A stretch of 64,000 nt of DNA, from positions 496,001 to 560,000 of the forward strand of contig NZ_JAQZAK010000004.1 of the NCBI RefSeq assembly GCF_028737265.1, in the 5' to 3' direction. Under the pieces are notes generated by a model that worked only from the letters and a program-made list of their open reading frames with translations, was not told where the DNA came from and ran no database searches. This document shows positions 28,346-36,548 of the stretch, in pieces. The number at the start of each line of letters is the position of its first letter. Positions within the stretch are counted from its first letter, which is position 1. This stretch comes from Actinomycetospora callitridis. Lineage in GTDB: Bacteria > Actinomycetota > Actinomycetes > Mycobacteriales > Pseudonocardiaceae. Both the position numbers and the translations under genes were made by a program.

Positions 28346-28403
28346 CGCCAAGTGGGAGTGTGCTGCCGGTTTGGCCACGGACCCCGCGAGGCACACGAAC
28401 GAC

Positions 28404-29102
28404 ATGAGCGAGAGCACCGAGCGGGTCGTCCTGGTCACCGGCGCGGGCCGGGGGCTCGGCGTGGAGATCGCCCGCCAGCTGGTCGACGCCGGGCACGTCG
28501 TGGTGGTCGGGGCGCGTGACGTCGAGGCGGGCGCCGCGGTGGCGAAGCAGCTGGGCGAGAACGCGTGGGCGCTGCACCTCGACGTCACCGACCCGGAGTC
28601 CGTGCAGGCCGCGGTCGAGGCGGTCGACCGTCGCCACGGGCGCCTCGACGCGCTGGTGAACAACGCGGCGGTGCACTTCGACCCCGGCGCCGACCCCGTG
28701 ACCGAGGATCTCGACATCGCCGACGGCGCCTGGCGCACCAACGTCCTCGCGCCCTGGCGCCTCACGCAGGCGTTCGTGCCGCTGCTGCGCGCCGGGAACG
28801 ACGCGGTGATCGTCAACGTGACCAGTGGGCTTGGCTCGCTGGCCCGCATGGGCGCGCACTCGCCCGCCTACAGCGTCTCGAAGGCCGGGATCAACGCGCT
28901 GACCCGCGTGTTCGCCGACGCCCTGACCCGCGACGGCATCGCCGTGCACGCGGTGTCCCCGGGCTGGACCGCCACCGACATGGGCGGCAGGGGTGGGCGG
29001 CCGGTCGCCGAGGGCGCGACCGGGATCGTCGACGTCGTCCGCTCCCCCGGCGCCGCCCCCTCCGGCTCGTTCCTCCAGGACGGCGAGCACGTGCCCTGGT
29101 GA
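28404..29102 (+). CDS. Short-chain dehydrogenase/reductase
   Basis: This 232-residue SDR has the cofactor motif TGAGRGLG (residues 13-20), the NNAA motif, and the catalytic Ser in NVTSGLGS with YSVSK (Tyr and Lys). It looks NADPH- or NADH-dependent; the Asp or Arg after the second strand (ARDVEAG) favours NADPH. The substrate is unknown. The ATG at 28404 gives the usual family start. It diverges from the P450, and the two could act in one oxidation pathway, but that is inference. Confidence 0.9.
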   Translation: MSESTERVVLVTGAGRGLGVEIARQLVDAGHVVVVGARDVEAGAAVAKQLGENAWALHLDVTDPESVQAAVEAVDRRHGRLDALVNNAAVHFDPGADPVTEDLDIADGAWRTNVLAPWRLTQAFVPLLRAGNDAVIVNVTSGLGSLARMGAHSPAYSVSKAGINALTRVFADALTRDGIAVHAVSPGWTATDMGGRGGRPVAEGATGIVDVVRSPGAAPSGSFLQDGEHVPW

Positions 29103-29105
29103 CCC

Positions 29106-29145
29106 GTGAGCGATGTTCCCGGCCATAGCCGGGAACATCGCTCAC
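29106..29145. terminator. Perfect 18-bp hairpin between convergent genes, includes the LysR stop codon
   Basis: Arm GTGAGCGATGTTCCCGGC (29106-29123) is perfectly complementary to 29128-29145 with a 4-nt CATA loop. The stop codon of the LysR gene (29142-29144) lies inside the right arm, and the SDR stop is 3 nt to the left. It can terminate both transcripts. Confidence 0.8.
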
Positions 29146-30029
29146 GTACCGAGGCTGCGCGCGACCTCGACGAAGTGGGCGACGGCGGGCGAGCGGTCGG
29201 CGCGGCGCCAGGCCACCTGCAGCGCGACCATCGGCACCGGCCCCGAGAGCGGGCGGAACACCACGCCCGGCGGCCGCAGGTTCGCGTAGTACGCCGGCTG
29301 CAGCGACACCCCGAGCCCCGCGGCGACGAGCCCGAGCTGGGTCTCGATGTCGGCGCCCTCGGCGACGATGCGCGGGCTGAAGCCGTGCTCGCGGCAGTAG
29401 CTCGTGATGATGTCGAAGAACGCCGTGCCCAGCGAGCGCGGCCACAGCACGAACGGCTCGTCGGTCAGCAGCGCCGGGTCGATCTCCTCCTGCTCGGCCA
29501 GCGGGTGGTCCCCGGGCAGCGCCGACACCAGGGGCTCCGAGACGAGGTGCTCGACCTCCACGGCCGCCGTCGCCGAGGCGGCCCGCACCAGCCCCACGTC
29601 GAGACGGTGGTCGGCGAGGGCGACGAGCTGCGCGGCGGTGTCCTGCTGGGAGACCTCCAGCTGCAGGTCGGGGAACGACGCCCGCATCGCCCGCAGGATC
29701 TGCGGCGTGATCGAGGCCAGCGCGGTGCCGACCGACCCGACGACCAGCAGCCCCACCGCCCCGTCCGCCGCCTGCGTGACCAGCGACTGCGCCCGCTCGG
29801 CCTCGAAGAGCACGCGCGGCGCCGCGTCGAGCAGCACCCGCCCGGCCGGGGTCAGCTCGGTGGCGCGGCTGGACCGGTCGAAGAGCGCGGCGCCGAGCGT
29901 CTTCTCCAGCGCGCGGATCTGCTGCGAGAGCGCGGGCTGGCTGACGTGCAGGCGCCGGGCCGCGCGGCTGAAGTGCAGCTCGGAGGCCACGGTGAGGAAC
30001 ACCCGCAGCTGCCGGAGCTCGATGTCCAT
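29142..30029 (-). CDS. LysR-family transcriptional regulator, likely for the sarcosine oxidase/Rieske genes
   Basis: The 295-residue protein has the helix-turn-helix FSRAARRLHVSQPALSQQIR at residues 20-39 and a substrate-binding domain from about 90. It diverges from the sarcosine-oxidase-like and Rieske genes, so it is the likely activator, perhaps sensing a betaine or a derivative. The ATG at 30029 begins MDIELRQLRVFLTVA, as is usual for the family; an upstream ATG at 30059 would add ten residues. TATCAA lies only 4 nt before the ATG, so no clear -10 is assigned. Confidence 0.88.
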   Translation of the reverse strand: MDIELRQLRVFLTVASELHFSRAARRLHVSQPALSQQIRALEKTLGAALFDRSSRATELTPAGRVLLDAAPRVLFEAERAQSLVTQAADGAVGLLVVGSVGTALASITPQILRAMRASFPDLQLEVSQQDTAAQLVALADHRLDVGLVRAASATAAVEVEHLVSEPLVSALPGDHPLAEQEEIDPALLTDEPFVLWPRSLGTAFFDIITSYCREHGFSPRIVAEGADIETQLGLVAAGLGVSLQPAYYANLRPPGVVFRPLSGPVPMVALQVAWRRADRSPAVAHFVEVARSLGT

Positions 30030-30169
30030 GACCTTGATACTGCCCCGCGCGAGCGGCATAAGTCCGCCCTGATGACAGCAGTGGCAGGGGTGATCGCGGA
30101 TCCGGACCGCGCGACCGGGTGATCGTCGACGCTGGGGACACATCCGAGAACCGACCCGGAGTGATCACC

Positions 30170-31369
30170 GTGCACAGCTCACGAACCCGGCCCGACCGCC
30201 GCCTCGTCGTCATCGGCTGCGGTGGCCTCGGCTCCGCCGCCGCCTACTGGCTCTCCCGGGCCGCCGGGGGTCGCGTCCTCGCCCTCGAGCGGCACGGCCT
30301 CGGGCACGACCACGGCGCGAGCCAGGACCACTCGCGGATCATCCGCTACGCCCAGCACCAGGACGCCTACGCCGCCCTCGCCCCCGCCGCCTACGCCGCC
30401 TGGCGCGACGTCGAGCGGGTCTCCGCCCAGACGCTCGTCACCGAGACCGGCGGGCTCGTCATCGAGGACGTCGACGCGCGCTCGGGCCTCGCCACCGGCG
30501 GGCGCAACCTCGGCGGGTACGCCGCGGTGGCCGACCGGCACGGCGTCGACTTCGACCTCCTCGACGCGCGCGGCATCGAGGCGCGCTGGCCGCAGTTCCG
30601 TCTCGCCGGCACCGAGCAGGCGATGTACCAGCGGCGCACCGGCATCGTCGACGCGGCGCGCGCCAACGCCACCCACGTCGCGCTGGCCCGCGGGCACGGC
30701 GCGGAGATCCGCGAGCACTCCCCCGTGCGCGCCCTGCACCCCACCCGCGACGGCGTCGAGGTGGTGCTCGACGACGAGGTGGTGCGCGCCGAGCACGTCG
30801 TCGTCACCGCCGACGCACGCACCAACGAGGTGCTCGACGGGCTGGTCGAGATCCCGCTGACCGTGCTGCAGGAGCAGGTGACCTACTACGCGACGCCGAA
30901 CCTGCTCGACTTCTCGCCCGCGCGGTTCCCGGTGTTCATGTGGCACGGCGCGGACAACTTCTACGGCTTCCCCGTGTACGGCGAGGTCGCCACGAAGCTG
31001 GGCCAGCACATGGGTGGGAACGAGATCACCGCCGACTCCCGGACGTTCGAGCCGGACCCGCTGCGCCAGAAGCGCCAGGAGGCGTTCCTCGCCGAGCACC
31101 TGCCCGGCTTCGGCGGCCCCGAGCTGTACACGAAGACCTGCCTGTACACGATCCCGCCCGACCAGCACTACGTGATCGACAGCGTGCCGGGCGAGCCCCG
31201 GGTCAGCGTCGGGGTCGGGGCCGGGCACGCGTTCAAGTTCGCCTCGCTGATCGGCAAGATCCTCGCCGATCTCGCGACGACGGGCGGCACGCGGCACCCC
31301 ATCGGCGCGTTCGGTCTCGACCGCCCCGCCCTCACCGACCCGACCTGGGGGCGATCGTTCCATGTCTGA
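30170..31369 (+). CDS. Sarcosine-oxidase-like FAD-dependent amine oxidase
   Basis: This 399-residue flavoprotein belongs to the monomeric sarcosine oxidase/N-methyltryptophan oxidase group. It has the FAD motif VVIGCGGLGSAAAYWLSR near the N-terminus, ASQDHSRIIRYAQ, and a C-terminal block ending VSVGVGAGHAFKFASLIGKILADL. In such enzymes a cysteine carries covalent FAD; CLYTIPPDQHYVID holds a candidate. It would oxidise an N-methyl amine to formaldehyde and the amine. The GTG at 30170 has a GGAG site 8 nt upstream; earlier GTGs at 30161 and 30119 are possible. It overlaps the Rieske gene by 8 nt. Confidence 0.85.
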   Translation: MHSSRTRPDRRLVVIGCGGLGSAAAYWLSRAAGGRVLALERHGLGHDHGASQDHSRIIRYAQHQDAYAALAPAAYAAWRDVERVSAQTLVTETGGLVIEDVDARSGLATGGRNLGGYAAVADRHGVDFDLLDARGIEARWPQFRLAGTEQAMYQRRTGIVDAARANATHVALARGHGAEIREHSPVRALHPTRDGVEVVLDDEVVRAEHVVVTADARTNEVLDGLVEIPLTVLQEQVTYYATPNLLDFSPARFPVFMWHGADNFYGFPVYGEVATKLGQHMGGNEITADSRTFEPDPLRQKRQEAFLAEHLPGFGGPELYTKTCLYTIPPDQHYVIDSVPGEPRVSVGVGAGHAFKFASLIGKILADLATTGGTRHPIGAFGLDRPALTDPTWGRSFHV

Positions 31370-32555
31370 CCTCGTCGAGCGCTCCCCCGGGTGGTCGCTC
31401 CCGCAGGCGGCCTACACCGACGCGGACGTCTTCGCCGCCGACCTCGACCGCGTCTTCGCCGCGCACTGGCTCTTCGCCGGGCACACCGCGGAGCTCGACG
31501 CCACCGGCCGCTACCTCACCGTCGACGTCGGCCGCGACCGCGTGATCGTCGTCCGCGGCGAGGACGGCGTCCTGCACGCCCACCACGACGTCTGCGCCCA
31601 CCGCGGCTCCCGGGTGACCTCGGAGACCCGGGGCCAGGTCAAGGCGTTCGTGTGCCCCTACCACCAGTGGGTCTACGCCCTCGACGGCTCGCTGCGCGCG
31701 GCCCGGCTGATGGGCGACTGCTTCGCCACCGCGTCCCACCGGCTCGCCCCGGTCGCGGTCCGCGAGGTCGCCGGACTGGTGTTCGTCTGCCTCGCCGACG
31801 AGCCGCCGCACTTCGACGCCTTCGCCGGCGCCCTCGAGCCGCGGCTCGGCCCGCACGGGCTCGCCGACGCGCGGGTCGCCGTGCGCCAGCACTACCACGT
31901 GGCCGCGAACTGGAAGACGCTCGTGGAGAACAACCGCGAGTGCTACCACTGCGCGGGCAGCCACCCCGAGTTCTCGCTGTCGAACTTCGACGTCGGCATG
32001 AACGGTGACGTGCGCACCAACCCCCGTTACGACCGCGCACTCACCGCCGCCCGCGCCCGCTGGAGCGCGCAGGGCCTGCCCGGCGAGGACGTCAACTTCC
32101 CCGACGGCGCCTGGTACCGCGTCGCCCGCCTCCCGCTGCGCGACGGCTTCGTCTCGGAGACCCTCGACGGCCGCCCGCTCGCCCCGCCGATGGGCCGGCT
32201 CACCGACCCCGACGTCGGCAGCCTGCGCGTGGTGTCGCTGCCCAACCTCTGGGCCCACGCCAACGGCGACTACGCGATGACCACGCGCCTCACGCCGGTC
32301 GACGCCGGGACCACGGACGTCGAGCTCTGCTTCCTCGTCGCCCGCGACGCGACCGTCGACGAGGACGCGATGACCGCCGTGTGGCGGGCGACCTCGGAGC
32401 AGGACTGGGCGCTCTGCGAGGCGAACTACGCCGGCATCGCGTCGCGGGGCTACCGTCCCGGGCCGCTCTCCCCGGTGGTCGAGGCCTCGGTCGAGGGGTT
32501 CCTCGATTGGTACGTCGACGCCCTCGCCGATCCCCCACACGCCCGCTCCGCCTGA
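31362..32555 (+). CDS. Rieske oxygenase alpha subunit, betaine-demethylase-like
   Basis: The 397-residue protein has an N-terminal Rieske [2Fe-2S] domain with Cys78-X-His80 and Cys98-X2-His101. A catalytic mononuclear-iron domain follows, with NWKTLVENNRECYHCAGSHPEF, where His196 and His201 are the likely iron ligands. The pattern fits the GbcA/stachydrine-demethylase branch, which removes methyl groups from glycine betaine or proline betaine. The adjacent sarcosine-oxidase-like gene overlaps by 8 nt and would handle the N-methyl product. The usual ferredoxin-type reductase subunit (GbcB-like) is not in the neighbourhood. Confidence 0.88.
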   Translation: MSDLVERSPGWSLPQAAYTDADVFAADLDRVFAAHWLFAGHTAELDATGRYLTVDVGRDRVIVVRGEDGVLHAHHDVCAHRGSRVTSETRGQVKAFVCPYHQWVYALDGSLRAARLMGDCFATASHRLAPVAVREVAGLVFVCLADEPPHFDAFAGALEPRLGPHGLADARVAVRQHYHVAANWKTLVENNRECYHCAGSHPEFSLSNFDVGMNGDVRTNPRYDRALTAARARWSAQGLPGEDVNFPDGAWYRVARLPLRDGFVSETLDGRPLAPPMGRLTDPDVGSLRVVSLPNLWAHANGDYAMTTRLTPVDAGTTDVELCFLVARDATVDEDAMTAVWRATSEQDWALCEANYAGIASRGYRPGPLSPVVEASVEGFLDWYVDALADPPHARSA

Positions 32556-32678
32556 TCTCCGGAGTCCCCATCGGGTGGTCGTCGCTGCTCGATGGCGTGA
32601 CGTCCCTCCCTCCTGTGGGCGTCGAGACCGACACTCGGCGGCGTCATCGGGGTGGGACGACGTGTCGGGGGTGCGGCG

Positions 32679-33572
32679 ATGGGTTGTCGATCGGTGGTGG
32701 TGGCGGCGCTCGTCGGGGCCGCGCTGGTCCTCGGGTCCGCGTCGGCGACCGGAGCGCCGGGCAGCAGCCCCGCGAGCGGCGGCGACGGGACGCGACGGGT
32801 CGCGCTCGGCGACTCCTGGGCGGCCGGGACCGCGGCCGGCGAGGTCGAGGCGGCGTCCGGGACGTGCCGGCGCAGCCCGCGCGCCTACCCCGCGGTCGTC
32901 GCCCGGGCCGCCGGCGAGACCTCGTGGACCTCGCGGGCGTGCGCGTCCGCGACGGGCGGGGGGAACGGCCAGTTCACCTCGCTCGGCCCGGCGACCGAGG
33001 TCGTGACGGCCACCGTCGGCGCCGACGCGACGGGGCTCGGCGCGCTGGCGTCCGCCTGCTCGGCACAGGGCACCGCGGCGCGCTGCGACGACGCGATGAC
33101 CCGCTTCGACCGGGCGCTGACCACGCTGCCGCGGGCGCTCGACGCGTCGCTCGCCGACATCCGGAGGCGCGCGCCGCGCGCCGCGGGGACCGTCACCGGT
33201 TACCCCCTGCTCGCCGAGGGACGGGCGTGCCCGAGCGGCCCCGCGGACGCGACCCGGGCCGCCCGTCTCGACGACGCCGTCACGCGCCTGGACACCGCGC
33301 TCGCCGACCGCGCGACCGCCGCCGGGATGCGGTTCGTCGACGTCCGGTCCGCGTTCGCCGGGCACGGGGTGTGCGCTCCCGACCCCTGGCTCGCCCCGCT
33401 GACCGGCCCCGACGCGCTCCTGGCCGGCGGCGCCACCGCGACCGGGCACGCGCTCGGCGTCCTGCCCGCCCTCGCCGCGCCCGCCCCGACGACGCCCGCT
33501 CCCACGCGGCCGGCGACGCCTCCGTCCGACGGCCGCCGCGACGCCCCGCCGGCCCCGCTCTTCCCCGGCTGA
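32679..33572 (+). CDS. Secreted SGNH/GDSL-like protein with degraded catalytic blocks
   Basis: The 297-residue protein has a signal peptide (RSVVVAALVGAALVLGSASA) and an SGNH core. Block I is VALGDSWAAG, where the usual residue after GDS is Tyr. Where family members have VGGNDAGF, this copy reads VGADATGLG, so the block-III Asn is missing. Where FHPTAAGHA is expected near the C-terminus, it reads GGATATGHA, so the catalytic His is also missing. The nucleophile Ser remains. This protein is probably not an active esterase. The C-terminus is Pro/Ala-rich. Confidence 0.7.
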   Translation: MGCRSVVVAALVGAALVLGSASATGAPGSSPASGGDGTRRVALGDSWAAGTAAGEVEAASGTCRRSPRAYPAVVARAAGETSWTSRACASATGGGNGQFTSLGPATEVVTATVGADATGLGALASACSAQGTAARCDDAMTRFDRALTTLPRALDASLADIRRRAPRAAGTVTGYPLLAEGRACPSGPADATRAARLDDAVTRLDTALADRATAAGMRFVDVRSAFAGHGVCAPDPWLAPLTGPDALLAGGATATGHALGVLPALAAPAPTTPAPTRPATPPSDGRRDAPPAPLFPG

Positions 33573-33590
33573 GCCCGTCCTGCGCAGGCG

Positions 33591-34307
33591 TCAGCCGAAC
33601 ACCTCGAACGGCACCCGCGCCGGCCCGTCCTCGCCGCCGGTGGTCATCAGGACGACCTCGCGGGCCTGCTCGACGACCGGCCGCGGGTCGAGGGCCGTCA
33701 GGTAGGCGCGGTGCTCGGCCAGCGACGTGATCGCGACGTCGCGCCACCCGGTCACGTCCACGGCGTGCGTGGGCTGTGGGGAGGCGGCCACGACGACGTG
33801 CCGCACGCCGGACCAGGTCTCGAAGCCCTCGTCGATCAGCTCGCGGAAGACCCACTCGTTGCCGGCGTCGCCCACCGCGTCGAGGGTCGCCCGGCCGACC
33901 GCGCGGTGGTCGGCGCTGTTCCACGTGCCGGGGCCGAAGGTGTCGCGGTGGTTGCTGACCACCACCAGCTGCGGGCGGGCCCGCCGGATCTCGCGGGCGA
34001 GGTCGCGCCGCAGGTCGAGCCCCTCGGTGACCACACCGTCGCGATGGCCGAGGAACCGGACGTCGTGCACCCCGACCGCCGCGGCGCTCGCCCGCTCCTC
34101 GGCCTCGCGCAGCGGGCCGGCGACCTCCGGCGGCGTGCCGGCGATGCCCGCCTCGCCGCGGGTGGCGAGCACGTACGACACCGAGCGCCCCGCGGCGGTC
34201 CAGGCGGCGACGGCGGCGTTCGTGCCGTACTCGAGGTCGTCCGGGTGGGCCGCGATCGCGAGGGCGCGTGACCAGTCGTCGGGCAGGGGCGGCAGGTCGG
34301 TGGTCAT
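33591..34307 (-). CDS. PIG-L family deacetylase
   Basis: This 238-residue protein has the metal-binding motif AAHPDDLEYG (residues 19-28), HRD in a SNHRDTFGPGTWNSADHRAVGRA block, and a C-terminal HAVDVTGW region, as in the LmbE/MshB/PIG-L zinc deacetylases. The substrate could be an N-acetyl sugar or a mycothiol-type precursor, which cannot be read from the sequence. The ATG at 34307 has no strong ribosome site. Confidence 0.88.
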   Translation of the reverse strand: MTTDLPPLPDDWSRALAIAAHPDDLEYGTNAAVAAWTAAGRSVSYVLATRGEAGIAGTPPEVAGPLREAEERASAAAVGVHDVRFLGHRDGVVTEGLDLRRDLAREIRRARPQLVVVSNHRDTFGPGTWNSADHRAVGRATLDAVGDAGNEWVFRELIDEGFETWSGVRHVVVAASPQPTHAVDVTGWRDVAITSLAEHRAYLTALDPRPVVEQAREVVLMTTGGEDGPARVPFEVFG

Positions 34308-34351
34308 GACCTGCAGCCTGGGACCTCGACCTTGCTCCAGGTCAAGAGGGC

Positions 34352-34717
34352 TCACGCCAGGAGGGCGGCGAGCCGCCGGGGCGCCACCTGCCGGTAGGCG
34401 TCGGTGACCACCTCGCGGACCTCGCCCCAGTCCGGCCCCTCGGGCTCGACGTCGAGCCGCAGCCCGAGCCAGCCGCGGTGACCGACGTAGGGCGGGACGA
34501 AGAACCGGTCGGGCTCCGCCGTCACCATCTCCTCCTGCGCGCCCTCGGGGGCGGCGACCCAGAGGCAGAGGTACTCGTCGCCGTGGTGGCGGCCGACGTA
34601 GCTGGCGAACATCTTGCGCACGAACCAGCTCGGCGTCCCGTGGCTGATCTTCTCCGTGACCTCGGGCAGGGCGACGCACACGCCCCGCAACCCGTCGATC
34701 AGCTCGTCGGCGTCCAC
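34352..34717 (-). CDS. MmcQ/YjbR family protein
   Basis: The 121-residue protein fits the MmcQ/YjbR fold: ALPEVTEKISHGTPSWFVRKMFASY near the start, VPPYVGHRGWLGLRLD in the middle, and RREV/DAYRQVAPRR-like helices at the end. These are small DNA-binding-like cytoplasmic proteins of unknown function. The GTG at 34717 gives the family start MDADELIDGLRG. It lies 44 nt upstream of the PIG-L gene on the same strand. Confidence 0.85.
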   Translation of the reverse strand: MDADELIDGLRGVCVALPEVTEKISHGTPSWFVRKMFASYVGRHHGDEYLCLWVAAPEGAQEEMVTAEPDRFFVPPYVGHRGWLGLRLDVEPEGPDWGEVREVVTDAYRQVAPRRLAALLA

Positions 34718-34745
34718 GCGGGCATCGTGGCCCGCGGCGGGCCGG

Positions 34746-34895
34746 CTACGCCAGCAGCGAGCCGACCAGGATCGACAGGACGAACACGGCGAGGATGATC
34801 ACCGTCGCCACCCGCACCCAGGGCCGGTGCGGAGTGGGCGTCGAGGGCTCGGAGACGCCCTCGGTGGGGTCGCTGCGCTCGTCGGGCCGCGTCAT
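34746..34895 (-). CDS. Small single-span membrane protein, 49 residues
   Basis: The frame encodes a hydrophilic Pro/Asp/Glu-rich N-terminus (MTRPDERSDPTEGVSEPSTP) and then one membrane span (VATVIILAVFVLSILVGSLL) at the C-terminus. It has a GAGGA-type site about 6 nt before the ATG. It is too short for easy family assignment. Small proteins like this in actinobacteria are often tail-anchored and of unknown role. Confidence 0.55.
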   Translation of the reverse strand: MTRPDERSDPTEGVSEPSTPTPHRPWVRVATVIILAVFVLSILVGSLLA

Positions 34896-34937
34896 CGGCG
34901 TTCCTCACGGAAGGGGACGGATCGGACACCGACGAGG

Positions 34938-36389
34938 CTACCGGCCGGTCGCGGCCCGCCTCGGGGCCACGGGGACCTCGCTGCTCGCGTGACGGCCCGA
35001 CGGCGGCTCGGCACGGTGCCGTCGGGGCGTGTCGGGGTCCTCGTCGGCCGAGCGGTGCCGCGCTCGGCGCGGCACCGGGACGTCGCCGGTGGCGGCGTGC
35101 CGGCTGCGGGTGACCGGGAGCGGGCCGGACACGGGCGACGGCGCCCGCGGGGCAGGGGCGGCCTCGGCGAGCGCGGCGGCCGCCGCCGCCTCGGCGCGGA
35201 CGCGCCGCAGGTCGTCGAGCGAGGCGATGGAGGTCGGGGCGGCCGGCTCGTCGTCCTCGGCGTCCTGGGCCGCGGGCACGCGCGCCGGGGCGGGGCGAGC
35301 ACCGGGAGCGGGCCGCGACGAGCCGAACGACAGCGCCGAGGCGAAGCCGGCGGCGGGGACGGGAGTTGACCCGGGCTTCGGCGACGGGCTCGCCGCGGCG
35401 CGGACCGTGAAGGCGTCGGTGGTCTCCTCGGGCGCCGGGGTCGGGACGGGCTTCGGGGCCGGCTTCGGGGAGGGCTTCGGTGCCGGCGTCGGGGAGGGCT
35501 TCGCGGTGGGCGTCGGGGACGGCTTCGGGGCCGGCGCTGCCGCGGGCCTCGCGACGGGACCTGCGGGCGCCGCCGAAGAGGCCGGGGCAGGGGCCGGGGC
35601 AGGGGCCGGGGCGGTGCCGGTCGCCGCCGCCGGGGTCGCCCGGGGCGCCGGCCGGCGGGCGCGGATCGACACCCGCGAGGTCTCGGTCGCGACGGGCGCG
35701 GGACGGGCGGGCCGGACGGCCTCGGTCGCCGCTGCGGGCCGGAGGGCCTCGGTCGCCGGCGCGGGGCGCACGGTCGCGGTCGCCGGAGCCGGAGCCGGAG
35801 TCGCCGGAGCCGGAGCCGGAGTCGCCGGAGCCGGAGTTGCTGGAGCCGGAGCCGGAGCCGGAGTTGCTGGAGCCGGAGCCGGAGTTGCTGGGGACGTCCG
35901 GCGCCCGGCCCGGGCGGCCGGAGCGCCCGCAGCCGCCGCCGTGGCGGGCTCGACCGCCTCGGTGCGGTCGGCCACCCGGTCCGCCACCGTGCCGGCTTCC
36001 TTGTCGCCTCCCATGTCGCCCGCCGTGCCGACCACCTCGTCGGCCGCCCGCTGCGCCGTCGGGCGGGGCCGGGCGGGCCGCACGGGGACCGGCACGATCT
36101 CCTCGATCGGCGCGGGCACCGCCGCCGGGGCGGGCGCGGGCGTCCTGCGGCCGCGGATCACCTGGCCGGCCGCGGAGATGAGGTAGGCGACGCCGACGAG
36201 GCTCCAGAACGAGAGCACGAGGAGCTGCACGACCGTCGGCGGGTCACTGATCATCGCCAGCTGCACGCCGGCGACGCCGAGCCCGGCCACGCCGAGCACG
36301 AGGGCGAACCGCGAGCGCGTCGTCATCTGCCAGCGGGGCCGCGGGCGGGCGACCGACGGCGACGCGCCCCGCTTCGTCTCCCGGCCCAC
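34938..36389 (-). CDS. Membrane-anchored Ala/Pro-rich protein with imperfect repeats
   Basis: The 483-residue protein has two hydrophobic segments near the N-terminus (FALVLGVAGLGVAGVQLAM and LLVLSFWSLVGVAYLISAAG). A long region of low-complexity Pro/Ala/Lys repeats of the PATPAPAP and KPSPTPAPK type follows. The C-terminus is very basic. It is probably a membrane anchor with an extended cell-wall or cytoplasmic arm. The GTG at 36389 was chosen because it has a textbook GAGGAGG site 5 nt upstream; the reading before it has none. No enzymatic domain is seen. DNA repeats of the GCCGGAGCC type lie at 35780-35891. Confidence 0.6.
   Translation of the reverse strand: MGRETKRGASPSVARPRPRWQMTTRSRFALVLGVAGLGVAGVQLAMISDPPTVVQLLVLSFWSLVGVAYLISAAGQVIRGRRTPAPAPAAVPAPIEEIVPVPVRPARPRPTAQRAADEVVGTAGDMGGDKEAGTVADRVADRTEAVEPATAAAAGAPAARAGRRTSPATPAPAPATPAPAPAPATPAPATPAPAPATPAPAPATATVRPAPATEALRPAAATEAVRPARPAPVATETSRVSIRARRPAPRATPAAATGTAPAPAPAPAPASSAAPAGPVARPAAAPAPKPSPTPTAKPSPTPAPKPSPKPAPKPVPTPAPEETTDAFTVRAAASPSPKPGSTPVPAAGFASALSFGSSRPAPGARPAPARVPAAQDAEDDEPAAPTSIASLDDLRRVRAEAAAAAALAEAAPAPRAPSPVSGPLPVTRSRHAATGDVPVPRRARHRSADEDPDTPRRHRAEPPSGRHASSEVPVAPRRAATGR
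35780..35891. repeat. Imperfect GCCGGAGCCGGAGTC / GTTGCTGGA tandem repeat within the Ala/Pro-rich gene
   Basis: Short units CGCCGGAGCCGGAG, CCGGAGTCGCC and GTTGCTGGAGCC alternate over about 110 nt. They encode the PAPATPAP-type protein repeat on the minus strand. The stretch is prone to slippage, and its length may vary between strains. Confidence 0.85.
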
Positions 36390-36548
36390 ACGTACCTCCT
36401 CGACGGATCGGACGACCCGCACCCTACGGACAGGACGGACACGGGAGGTCGACGCGGTGTCCGTGCGCCGTCCGAGGACCCCGCCACGGACGGGGCACGT
36501 GTCACCCTCCCGGGTGAGGCATCGAACGCGGAGGGCGAAACGTAACGG

